Origin: Fen-1077 sp050014355 | GTDB lineage: Bacteria; Chloroflexota; Dehalococcoidia; Dehalococcoidales; RBG-16-60-22 | DNA: 26,699 nt | Assembly: GCA_050014355.1 (NCBI GenBank) | Contig: JBEKDL010000029.1 | Location: 1 to 26,699, forward strand | Reading direction: 5' to 3' | Shown here: positions 15,312 through 22,387 of the stretch, piece after piece | How positions within the stretch are numbered: position 1 is the stretch's first letter | How the letters are laid out: the number at the start of each line of letters is the position of its first letter | The notes under the pieces: model-generated | Database searches by the model: none | What the model saw: the letters and a program-made list of their open reading frames with translations, nothing else | Told to the model about the DNA's origin: nothing | Position numbers and translations under genes: made by a program

Positions 15312-16130
15312 TCATGCTGTGTTAGGTAATGTAATATCAGAAACCTCTTCACCCCGAATAAAAAACACTCGACTTATGTTTGAGTAGCTAGTAGGCTCAA
15401 TTTTCCTAAATGCCTCTTCGATTTCAGGAGGGTCTATTGGCCTGTGTCCTTCTTCAATTAACACTAAAAAGTTCATATTCGCATTTGGTTTACTTAATTG
15501 GGTATTAGCCTTTTTCACTAATTGTTGAAATTGATTTAACTCGGCTGAGTCAAAATTAATGGATTCTGCTCCTGTGATTCCCGAACTTTTATATATTTCA
15601 CTACCTAGATTGTTAATTTTGTAGAGGGTTAATGACTCTAAATCAGTAAATTTAAATGGCAATTGTTTTTGAACATAATGCGTTAAATCTCTTTCCTCTT
15701 CATCTTTGAGTTCCTGTGATGCTTTGGAAATTAAGTTGATTAAAACCTCTTTTAATTTTTGCCTATTGACTGCATTTAATGGCGAGTAACCTCGCCGGTT
15801 AATGTCAATTGAAAAAGTGTATGTACCGCGTAATATCCTTTGAGTATTTAAGTCGCGTTGAACCTCTTCGAGAATTTGCCACACAATATTTGACTTTTCC
15901 TCTATCTTAGAGTTGGTTATTCTTTTGACCTCTACCGCAACTAAATCTTTATTTTTATTATCTTGGCATACCCAATCCCAATTCACTTGCCCTTTTAGTT
16001 CTGGATATACTTCGGTAGATTTGCCTATAATAGTTAATTGACTCTCATATATTTTATTGAAATAATCTAAGACATGCTGAACATGTTCCCGTTCCCATTT
16101 TTCTTTTCGTTCTAATCTTGCTTTATCCAT
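15312..16130 (-). CDS. Unrecognised protein with a PD-(D/E)xK-nuclease-like N-terminal part
   Basis: The 272-residue protein is not assigned to a named family. After a charged helix (RLERKEKWEREHVQHVLDYF) comes VNWDWVCQDN...DLVAVEVKRI, where Asp52 or Asp62 with Glu67-Val-Lys69 fits the D...ExK pattern of the restriction-endonuclease fold. The middle and C-terminus are mixed helical (FLVLIEEGHRPIDPPEIEEA near the end) with no known motif. It starts 13 nt after the stop of the Trm9-like methyltransferase on the same strand, so the two are probably co-transcribed, yet it is clearly more A/T-rich than that gene, a sign of separate origin. The nuclease function is inferred from three residues. Confidence 0.65.
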   Translation of the reverse strand: MDKARLERKEKWEREHVQHVLDYFNKIYESQLTIIGKSTEVYPELKGQVNWDWVCQDNKNKDLVAVEVKRITNSKIEEKSNIVWQILEEVQRDLNTQRILRGTYTFSIDINRRGYSPLNAVNRQKLKEVLINLISKASQELKDEEERDLTHYVQKQLPFKFTDLESLTLYKINNLGSEIYKSSGITGAESINFDSAELNQFQQLVKKANTQLSKPNANMNFLVLIEEGHRPIDPPEIEEAFRKIEPTSYSNISRVFFIRGEEVSDITLPNTA

Positions 16131-16143
16131 TTCTTCGTAACCT

Positions 16144-16797
16144 TCATGCTTTCTGTAGTAGCAGACAGATATTCCGGGAAAAGGTCTTTAACGGGAACCG
16201 GTAGCTGCTTTCCGGGGAGGATTTCAGGATATCAAAGCCGGCCTGCCGCGCGGTCTTTTCGAGCTCACCGTAGGAATACAGGTAGTAATAACGGTAGAGA
16301 ATTTTATCCTGTGAGCGCCAGGGCACCCGCGTGTTTTTGGGCTTAAGCCAGAAGCGCGGCTGCCATTTGTTCCAGACGGTCAAAAAGGCCTCGCCGCCGG
16401 GCTTGAGCACGCGGTAAAGTTCCTTAAGCGCCTTCAATCTCCCCTCACTTTCTTCAATGTGGTGGTAGACGGCCACGGCGATAGCGAAGTCGAAAGAGGC
16501 GTCGGGATAAGGGAGAGAACGGGCATCGGCCTCCACCAGGCTGACGGAGAGCGAGTATTTTTCAGCGTAGCGGCGGGCATTTTCCAGCATAGCGGGGGAG
16601 AAGTCGATGCCGTGGAGCTCGAAGGATGATTTGAAGGGGAGGAAATCGGCGCCGTGGGCGCAGCCGATATTGAGCAGGCGACCGCGCCGCCAGCGTTTGG
16701 CAAGGGCTTCCAGCTCGGGTTGGAAGATAGTGCGGTGGCGGAAATTATACCAGCCGGGGGCGATTTGGTTGAAGGTTTCTTTAGCGTCCTGGGTCAT
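16144..16797 (-). CDS. Trm9/ALKBH8-like SAM-dependent methyltransferase, probable tRNA wobble carboxymethyluridine methyltransferase
   Basis: The 217-residue Rossmann enzyme has SAM motif I LLNIGCAHGAD (41-51), GIDFSP (63-68), DARSLPYPDASFDFAIAV and a YHHIEESEGRLKAL helix. Its ends, more than the shared core, point to Trm9: FNQIAPGWYNFRHRT at the N-terminus, LKPGGEAFLTVWNKWQ, VPW at 158-160, and RYYYLYSYGELEKTARQAG at 169-187, corresponding to the RYYHLYREGELEEDCRQAG of yeast Trm9. Trm9 methylates cm5U34 to mcm5U34 in tRNA. The head-to-head neighbour at 17078 is Elp3, which makes cm5U34, a strong contextual match. A Trm112-like partner is not seen in the window. A TATAAT lies only 8 nt before the ATG, so the transcript may be leaderless. 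Confidence 0.8.
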   Translation of the reverse strand: MTQDAKETFNQIAPGWYNFRHRTIFQPELEALAKRWRRGRLLNIGCAHGADFLPFKSSFELHGIDFSPAMLENARRYAEKYSLSVSLVEADARSLPYPDASFDFAIAVAVYHHIEESEGRLKALKELYRVLKPGGEAFLTVWNKWQPRFWLKPKNTRVPWRSQDKILYRYYYLYSYGELEKTARQAGFDILKSSPESSYRFPLKTFSRNICLLLQKA

Positions 16798-16805
16798 GTT
16801 GCTTT

Positions 16806-16811
16806 ATTATA
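16806..16811 (-). promoter_or_regulatory. -10 box of the Trm9-like gene
   Basis: TATAAT on the minus strand ends 8 nt before the ATG at 16797, placing the transcript start at or next to the start codon. No -35 consensus is seen at 17 nt. Confidence 0.45.
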
Positions 16812-16851
16812 CCTCACAGGCGCGGGAACCCATAAATACAGTCCACTGCGC

Positions 16852-16904
16852 AGATAGAGATTGCCACGTCGTCCCGATAAACCGGGACTCCTCGCAATGA
16901 CAGG
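16852..16904. repeat. Palindromic intergenic repeat, family B (ATTGC/GCAAT ends)
   Basis: ATTGC pairs with GCAAT and GTCCCG pairs with CGGGAC; the unit ends in AATGACAGG. It lies in the divergent spacer between the Trm9-like gene and elp3. Confidence 0.8.
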
Positions 16905-16907
16905 TTA

Positions 16908-16976
16908 CCTCACCCCCTGACCCCCTCTCCAAACGGGTCATTAGAGAAAGTGTACTTTATTTGTTTGGAGAGGAGG
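16908..16976. repeat. Palindromic repeat, family A, copy 2
   Basis: CCTCACCCCC, then CTCTCCAAAC pairing with GTTTGGAGAG across a unique A/T-rich centre. It is followed at about 17003-17026 by a further CCTCTCCC/GGGGAGAGG hairpin with an ACAA loop. Confidence 0.85.
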
Positions 16977-17056
16977 AATTTTGGATTTTACCCCTCACCC
17001 TGACCCTCTCCCACAAGGGGAGAGGGAAAAGAAGCCGAGTTTGAAACCCGACTCTA

Positions 17057-17062
17057 TATAAT
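17057..17062 (+). promoter_or_regulatory. Probable -10 box of elp3
   Basis: A perfect TATAAT lies 15 nt before the elp3 ATG. The leader would be less than 10 nt and no Shine-Dalgarno sequence is present, as for the divergent partner gene. No -35 consensus is seen. Confidence 0.4.
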
Positions 17063-17077
17063 TTATGATTTAAGCAG

Positions 17078-18457
17078 ATGAAGAAATTAACGAGGACAAT
17101 CTCCGGGGTGACGCCGCTGGCGGTGATGGCGAAACCGGCAGGCTGCCCGGGGAAATGCGTTTATTGTCCGACCTACGCTAACGCGCCGCAGAGCTATACA
17201 CCGGAATCGCCGGCGGTATTCCGCGCCAGGGCGTGCGATTACGACGCCAGGCGGCAGGTGGAACGGCGGCTGCGCACCTTCAGCGAGATGGGACACCCCA
17301 CGGATAAAATCGAGCTGATTGTCATGGGCGGCACTTTCCTGGCACAGCCGGTAGAATACCAGTACCAGTTCGTCAAAGAATGCTACGACGGCCTGAACGG
17401 CGCGACATCGGGAACGCTTGAAGAAGCAAAAAAAATCAATGAGACGGCGGCCAACCGGTGCACGGGGCTGTGCATCGAGACGAGGCCGGACTGGTGTGGG
17501 GAGGCGGAGGTAAAGCGCATGCTGGAGTTTGGCGCGACAAGGGTGGAGCTCGGGGTGCAGACGCTGGACGACGACATCTACCGGCTGGTGAGGCGGGGCC
17601 ACGGCGTCAGGGAGGTGGTCGAGGCTACGGCACGGCTGCGAGAACACGGGTTCAAGGTGTATTACCACTGGATGCCCGGGCTGCCCGGCGCGACGCCGGA
17701 AAAAGACCTGGAAATGTCCCGGCAGCTTTTCAGCGACGACAGGTTCAGGCCGGACGGGCTAAAGCTTTACCCGACAATGGTGGTGGAAGGGTCAGAGCTA
17801 TATAAGTGGTACCAGGAAGGGCGCTACCAGCCATACGACAACGAGACGATGGTGAACTTAATTATCGATATCAAGTCCGTTGTGCCCAAGTACGTGAGGA
17901 TAGCGCGGGTGCTGCGGGATATCCCCTCGAAGTTTATCATGGCCGGGCTGAAGGACTCGCTGCGGGACATGGTCAGGGAGAAAATGCGGCGGGAAGGCAT
18001 CGAGTGCCGGTGCATACGCTGCCGTGAATACGGGCACCGGACACGAAGCGGATATAAAATAGGCGAACCAAAGCTAACGCGGCTGGACTATAAGGCCGCC
18101 GACGGTAAAGAAATTTGCCTGTCTTACGAGGACGAGAAAGAGACCCTTTTCGGGCTACTGCGCCTGCGGATACAGGCCTACCCTATCCCGGGGCCGGAGT
18201 CCATAGCGCCCGGTAACCAGGCCGTCATCAGGGAGCTGCATGTGTTCGGTCCGGAGGTGCCCTTAAGCGGGCAGAATAAAGAAGCCGCCCAGCACCGGGG
18301 GTTCGGCAGGGGCCTGCTCCGCGAGGCGGAGCGCATCGCGCGGGAAGAGTTCCAGTGCGGCGGGATAGCCGTCTTGAGCGGCACCGGCGCTAAAGAATAT
18401 TACCGTGCCGAGTCCGGATACCGCTCACAAGGCGACTACATGGTGAAGAGCTTTTAA
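17078..18457 (+). CDS. elp3: Elp3 tRNA uridine(34) 5-carboxymethylaminomethyl-type modification enzyme (radical SAM/acetyltransferase)
   Basis: The 459-residue protein has the radical SAM cluster cysteines C23, C27 and C30 (AGCPGKCVYC), the tRNA and substrate core LCIETRPDWC, ELGVQTLDDDIYRLVRRGHG and YYHWMPGLPGATPEKD, a zinc-binding linker (ECRCIRCREYGHR), and a C-terminal GNAT domain (RELHVFGPEVPL, HRGFGRGLLREAERIA, AKEYYRAESGYR). Elp3 uses SAM radical chemistry and acetyl-CoA to build the cm5 group on wobble U34. The D. mccartyi Elp3 has this same compact architecture and works without the other Elongator subunits. The gene is divergent from a Trm9-like methyltransferase, which would act on its product. 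Confidence 0.95.
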   Translation: MKKLTRTISGVTPLAVMAKPAGCPGKCVYCPTYANAPQSYTPESPAVFRARACDYDARRQVERRLRTFSEMGHPTDKIELIVMGGTFLAQPVEYQYQFVKECYDGLNGATSGTLEEAKKINETAANRCTGLCIETRPDWCGEAEVKRMLEFGATRVELGVQTLDDDIYRLVRRGHGVREVVEATARLREHGFKVYYHWMPGLPGATPEKDLEMSRQLFSDDRFRPDGLKLYPTMVVEGSELYKWYQEGRYQPYDNETMVNLIIDIKSVVPKYVRIARVLRDIPSKFIMAGLKDSLRDMVREKMRREGIECRCIRCREYGHRTRSGYKIGEPKLTRLDYKAADGKEICLSYEDEKETLFGLLRLRIQAYPIPGPESIAPGNQAVIRELHVFGPEVPLSGQNKEAAQHRGFGRGLLREAERIAREEFQCGGIAVLSGTGAKEYYRAESGYRSQGDYMVKSF

Positions 18458-18527
18458 CCTCACCCCCTGGCCCCCTCTCCAAACGGAGTACGGAATTAAG
18501 CCTTGAATATCCTGTTTGGAGAGGGGG
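18458..18527. repeat. Palindromic repeat, family A, copy 3, starting at the elp3 stop
   Basis: CCTCACCCCC, then CTCTCCAAAC paired with GTTTGGAGAG. The repeat begins with the base after the elp3 TAA. A GC-rich inverted pair AGAGGGGC/GCCCCTCT (about 18539-18560) follows. Confidence 0.85.
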
Positions 18528-18620
18528 AAGTATTTTTAAGAGGGGCTGGCGCCCCTCTTCGCGAGCTACTCCCCGGGAAAACCAAGGGATAGTTTGGAAA
18601 TGGCGCTTCGCCCCCTCTTT

Positions 18621-19664
18621 TTAGCGGTGGTCTACCGGTTTCAGGCTGGTCTCCGGCGGGCGGGTCTGGTTAGCGCTGGCGGTCACGGGCTTCGGGCTTG
18701 GTTTGTTCTCCGAGCGGTCTGAAGCTACGGCGGATGCGTGGTTAGATAAGGAAGGCTGGAGCTTGACCGGCATCTTACTGATAGTCGCGTTGACCGAGGC
18801 CACATTTTTATCGTCGAGCTTATCGACCACCCTGGCGTACCTGTCAACCGAATTTTCAATGGCGCTAGCGATGGCTGGCCGGGCGTTTTCAGGCACTTTT
18901 TCATAAACGCCGGAGAGAACATCGAGGCGGTTGACGGTCGAATGCGCGAGGCGTTCCTGGAGGGCGGTCACATTGGCGCCGGTCGCAGCGGCGATATCGG
19001 CCATCTCATCTTCGAGGTCAGAAATTCTTTCGGCGTAGTCCAGCTCGGCGGTCACCTTAGCGGCGGTGACGTTAGCGGTGCATTTAGCCCGTACTTTTTC
19101 CAGCTGCTGTTGCGTGATATTATCGCAGATATCGAAGGCCCTTTCAGGTTTGTCCTTGCCCAGAGCGCGCAGGACGCTGGCCTGGCCGTCCATGGTCACG
19201 TTGGCGGCATGGTCGATGTGTTTCCGGTCTTTATCAGGCACTTCATCCTTGATTTTTTCCAGCACTTCCATCTGCCTGATGAGAGCGAGGGCGGCACTCT
19301 CCGAGATATTATCGGAGGCCACCTGCTGCTTGATATCGGCTAGCTTGGCCTGGAGCAAGGCGATATATTTTTCAAAATCGGCGAGGGCCTGCTCCAGAGC
19401 GGCGGTCTTGTTTTCCGAGGCCATTTTTTGCGCTTCAGACAGGCGCTCCTGCGCGTACCGCAGGGATTTTCTGGCTTTGGCCTCGGACCCGAAGGTGAAG
19501 GCCAGGCTCAAGCTTTTACCGATTTTATCGAAGAAATAGAGCGGGCTATCCGGGGTGATGCCGGGGGAGGGGAGTCCATCGTCCCGGGCATAAGCGGCGC
19601 CGGCAAAGAGCAAAGAGCCGAGGACGACGCCGACCAAGAAAAGACTGAATAACCGGTGTTTCAT
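18621..19664 (-). CDS. Secreted DUF5667-domain surface protein, rich in N-x-S/T sequons
   Basis: The start is the ATG at 19664, which has AGGAGG 6 nt upstream on the minus strand; a longer frame to 19706 lacks this. The 347-residue product begins with a signal peptide (MKHRLFSLFLVGVVLGSLLF, cleavage near AYA/RDDG) and then the DUF5667 signature PGITPDSPLYFFDKIGKSLS with its amphipathic helix KARKSLRYAQERLSEAQKM. The rest is long helices with coiled-coil character and a Pro/Ser/Thr-rich C-terminal tail. Eight N-x-S/T triplets (NKT, NIS, NVT three times, NIT, NAT, NQT) are spread along the exported part. DUF5667 proteins occur in Chloroflexi and archaea and have no known function. It lies alone between repeat blocks. 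Confidence 0.82.
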   Translation of the reverse strand: MKHRLFSLFLVGVVLGSLLFAGAAYARDDGLPSPGITPDSPLYFFDKIGKSLSLAFTFGSEAKARKSLRYAQERLSEAQKMASENKTAALEQALADFEKYIALLQAKLADIKQQVASDNISESAALALIRQMEVLEKIKDEVPDKDRKHIDHAANVTMDGQASVLRALGKDKPERAFDICDNITQQQLEKVRAKCTANVTAAKVTAELDYAERISDLEDEMADIAAATGANVTALQERLAHSTVNRLDVLSGVYEKVPENARPAIASAIENSVDRYARVVDKLDDKNVASVNATISKMPVKLQPSLSNHASAVASDRSENKPSPKPVTASANQTRPPETSLKPVDHR

Positions 19665-19792
19665 CGTGAGCCTCCTGTTGGTGTTACTCTGTAATGTATA
19701 ACGCAACAGGGATGAGGATGGTTAGGGGGCCGACGGGAAAAAGGTAATAGGGAAATAGTAATAAGGAATATGGTGCCCAGGGTTAGAAGATA

Positions 19793-19857
19793 CCTCACCC
19801 CTGCCCCTCTCCAGCCTGAAGAAATATTAAACCAGAGTCCTATCGGCTGGAGAGGGG
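19793..19857. repeat. Palindromic repeat, family A, variant copy 4
   Basis: It has the same layout as the other family A copies, but the arms are CTCTCCAGCC and GGCTGGAGAG: bases changed in one arm are matched in the other. The 515-bp gap from 19707 to 20221 holds only this repeat and the 100-bp array. Confidence 0.8.
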
Positions 19858-19900
19858 AATAAAAAAAGAGAGGAGGCCGGCGCCCCCCGGCTGCGCACAC

Positions 19901-20180
19901 AGGCCTGCACGGGAATGACGTTATCAGGGGATGGGATTCTCACGTCGTCCCGATGAATCGGGACTCCTCAGAATGACAGGGAGAAAAGGGGGCCGGATTT
20001 CCGCTGGCGCGGGAATGATGTTATAAGGGGATGGGATTCTCACGTCGTCCCGATGAATCGGGACTCCTCAGAATGACAGGGAGAAAAGGGGCCCGAATTC
20101 CCGCTGGCGCGGGAATGACGTTATCAGGGTATGGGATTCTCACGTCATCCCGATGAATCGGGACTCCTCATTTCCGCTTA
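19901..20180. repeat. 100-bp tandem array of family B palindromes
   Basis: ATGGGATTCT begins units at 19931, 20031 and 20131, an exact 100-bp period. Each unit holds a family B palindrome (ATTCT...GTCCCGAT/ATCGGGAC...AGAAT, then GACAGGGAG) and a CCGCTGGCGCGGGAATGA(T/C)GTTAT segment. The third unit is cut after GGACTCCTCA near 20170, and a partial unit precedes the first. Confidence 0.9.
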
Positions 20181-20221
20181 CGCGCCCCTACGGGCAGGGT
20201 GGAACATGGAGGAAGGCGTTA

Positions 20222-20602
20222 TTAATAGCGGCCGAGTTCGCGGAGGCGGTCGTCGCTGATGCCGAAGTGATGGGCGATTTCATGCAGGACAACGCGCCGC
20301 ACTTCGGCGATAATCCCGGAATCGCTTTTGCACACCGACTCGACGGGGCCCTGGAAGATAGTGATGACATCCGGCACCACGAAGCCGTAACCATGAGTGC
20401 GTTCGGGGAGGGGAACGCCTTCGTAAAGACCGAGCAGGGTCTCGCCGCGCTTGCGCTCCGCTTTCGAGAGCTGTTTAAGCGTCGGCCGGTCGGCCACGAC
20501 GATGTCGATGTTGTCCAGCCTTTCACGGAACTCTTCGGGCAGGCCTTCGACAGCGCGGGCCACCAGCATTTCAAAGCGTTCAGTTTCCATCCGGTGCTTC
20601 AT
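20222..20602 (-). CDS. Zincin-family metallopeptidase (metallopeptidase family protein, DUF1025 type)
   Basis: The 126-residue protein carries HEIAHHFGISDDRL (zinc ligands His107 and His111, catalytic Glu108, Asp117 as likely third ligand) close to its C-terminus, typical of this small bacterial zincin family (Zincin_1). RFEMLVARAVEGLPEEF near the start matches the family N-terminus, which favours the internal ATG at 20590 over 20602. Either start overlaps the upstream hydrolase gene, so translation is coupled. Substrates are unknown and activity has not been shown for most members. Confidence 0.88.
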   Translation of the reverse strand: MKHRMETERFEMLVARAVEGLPEEFRERLDNIDIVVADRPTLKQLSKAERKRGETLLGLYEGVPLPERTHGYGFVVPDVITIFQGPVESVCKSDSGIIAEVRRVVLHEIAHHFGISDDRLRELGRY

Positions 20603-21392
20603 CCAGTCTGGAGAGTTCGAATTTCATGCCGTCGCGGGCGGAGATGACCCTCATCCCCGTTTTTTGGGAAAGGTCGGCGGCGATAAGCCAGGGTCGCGCC
20701 TGCCAGACATGCATGCCGAAATGAGTTAAAATAGCTACTCTGGGCTTAATCTCAATGATAAGGCGCTCGACATCAGGTATAGAAAGGTGTTCAATGGGGG
20801 GCCTGGGCTCGGTGAGGACCATGTTGATAATTAAAAGCTCGCTGCCGGCGTAACTGCGGTGGAGAGAATCGAAGTAACTGGTATCGGTAAGGTAACCTAA
20901 AGCGTGGCCGGAAGCGTGGAAAACCAGGCCGTAAGTCTCGACCGGGTGGACATGGCGCTCCGAGGTGGTGAACGTGATATTATTTATTTGATAAGAAGTT
21001 TTAGCTTCTAAAACGGTGATACCATCGACAAAAGGCTTCAGGTAAGAAAACATGACGGGCTCTTTCTCGCGGAGAGCGTCCGCCGGGGCGAAGAGGGTGC
21101 CGTGCCGCTTAAAGCCGCCGCCGGTCATGGCTTCGACCATGACGTTAACATCACCGGAATGGTCGAGGTGGCGGTGGGAAACGATGATAGCGCTTAGCTT
21201 TTCCGCGTTGAGCTTTCTCTTGTTGGTCTGAACGATACAGCCGGGGCCGGGGTCGAGGAGGACTTGAGTTCCGTTCAAGCTCAACCAGATGCCGCCCGAA
21301 GCTGCCAGCTGCCGGCTCACCATAAAGCGGGCGCCAGCCGTGCCGAGGAAGGTTAGAGAATCGGTCCCGGCGGGATGACTGTGAGTGTTCAT
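20580..21392 (-). CDS. Metallo-beta-lactamase-fold hydrolase (RNase Z/phosphodiesterase-like)
   Basis: The 270-residue protein begins with LTFLGTAGARF, the N-terminal strand of RNase Z-like enzymes, and has the metal motif SHRHLDHSGD (His73, His75, Asp77, His78), GYLTDTSYF with a metal-bridging Asp, and ILTHFGMHVW near the end. It has no RNase Z exosite arm, so cleavage of tRNA 3' trailers is unlikely; a phosphodiesterase or nucleotide hydrolase is more probable. It is upstream of, and overlaps, the zincin gene by 11 or 23 nt. No Shine-Dalgarno sequence is seen. Confidence 0.88.
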   Translation of the reverse strand: MNTHSHPAGTDSLTFLGTAGARFMVSRQLAASGGIWLSLNGTQVLLDPGPGCIVQTNKRKLNAEKLSAIIVSHRHLDHSGDVNVMVEAMTGGGFKRHGTLFAPADALREKEPVMFSYLKPFVDGITVLEAKTSYQINNITFTTSERHVHPVETYGLVFHASGHALGYLTDTSYFDSLHRSYAGSELLIINMVLTEPRPPIEHLSIPDVERLIIEIKPRVAILTHFGMHVWQARPWLIAADLSQKTGMRVISARDGMKFELSRLDEAPDGN

Positions 21393-21446
21393 GCTTATAT
21401 TTCTATGATAGGAGATAGGCCGGCATTTTACAAACGCGCCGAGGTG

Positions 21447-21473
21447 TTGACATTTATATTTTATTAGTATAAT
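21447..21473 (+). promoter_or_regulatory. Promoter of the PAS-STAS/CoA-transferase operon
   Basis: A perfect TTGACA (21447-21452) and a perfect TATAAT (21468-21473) are separated by 15 nt, shorter than the ideal 17, which often indicates a need for an activator. The leader would be about 70 nt and includes the small palindrome TATCTTTAGATA (21494-21505), a possible operator. Confidence 0.55.
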
Positions 21474-21550
21474 ACTTTAGGTACTAAGGTCTATATCTTT
21501 AGATACAAGTTTGCGGAAGCTGAATCTGATATAATTTAGGAGGAGACACT

Positions 21551-22369
21551 ATGGAAAAGCAGGTGAAAACCCACCGCGGCGGGCACCTTGAAGCCCTGCT
21601 CAACGGCTGCCCGGATGCCATTCTCGCAATCAATGCCGAAGGAATCATCCAGTTCGCCAACAACGAGGCCTGTCAACTCACCGAGCGCAGCATGAACGAA
21701 CTCATCGGTGGGAGCATCGTAGAAGTCTACGAAAACATCGAAGCAGCGCGCCAGGCGAACCGGAAGATTTACGATGCGGGCGGGACAATCCATGACATGG
21801 AGACCAAGACGAGGACGAAGAGCGGAAAAATAGTGCCAGTACGCGTTTCGGCATCGCATCTCTATGACAGCAACGGGAAGTACATCGGCGGGGTGGGCTA
21901 CTTCGCCAAATACCGTCCCTGGGTGGGGGCTGAAGCCGATATCAAGGACCGCGTCGAACAGCTGGAAGTCAAACTCGAAAAGTGGAAGGCGCTGGCCGCC
22001 CCGGTCTTTGAACTTTACCCCGGACTATCGGTAATGGTGGTGATAGGCAACCTGATTGTCGAACGCTTCGAGGATATCGTTAACAATTTACTGGCTCACG
22101 TGGAGAAGGTGAAAACGCGCGTCGTCCTTATCGACCTTTCCGGCGCCATCATTGATGGCACCGAGGTCGCCAAACAGCTCGCCAGGATGATACGCACCGT
22201 CCGTTTACTGGGGGCAGACTGCATCATCGCGGATATGCATTCCACGCTGGCCCGGGCAATGGAGCCTCTCATGGTGGAACTGGGGTCGCTCAAGTCCTAC
22301 AGCAGAATGGAAATCGCGCTTGAAGAAGCTTTAAAAACAATCGGTTACGAAATTTGCCAGAAGGCCTAG
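21551..22369 (+). CDS. PAS-STAS sensor protein (RsbR-like)
   Basis: The 272-residue protein has an N-terminal PAS domain (about residues 10-125: DAILAINAEGIIQFANNEAC, then GGVGYFA), a helical linker (DRVEQLEVKLEKW) and a C-terminal STAS domain (about 148-265). In STAS, VVLIDLSGAIIDGTEVAKQL carries Ser197 where RsbR has its first phosphorylated threonine, and ADMHST carries Ser231/Thr232 near the second site. RsbR proteins are stressosome sensors. An AGGAGG lies 7 nt before the ATG. The CoA-transferase genes follow after 18 nt, so the sensor may tune, or be tuned by, acyl-CoA metabolism. No RsbS, RsbT or sigma factor gene is nearby. Confidence 0.88.
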   Translation: MEKQVKTHRGGHLEALLNGCPDAILAINAEGIIQFANNEACQLTERSMNELIGGSIVEVYENIEAARQANRKIYDAGGTIHDMETKTRTKSGKIVPVRVSASHLYDSNGKYIGGVGYFAKYRPWVGAEADIKDRVEQLEVKLEKWKALAAPVFELYPGLSVMVVIGNLIVERFEDIVNNLLAHVEKVKTRVVLIDLSGAIIDGTEVAKQLARMIRTVRLLGADCIIADMHSTLARAMEPLMVELGSLKSYSRMEIALEEALKTIGYEICQKA

Positions 22370-22387
22370 AATCCAGGAGGGAGAATA

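Noticed and set aside
19665..19706. Upstream start for the DUF5667 protein
   Set aside because: The ATG at 19664 has AGGAGG at 6 nt and begins a clean signal peptide; the extra residues lie in and before that ribosome-binding site.
21530..21535. Second TATAAT before the PAS-STAS gene as promoter
   Set aside because: Its start site would fall in the AGGAGG ribosome-binding site; the upstream TTGACA/TATAAT pair is more credible.
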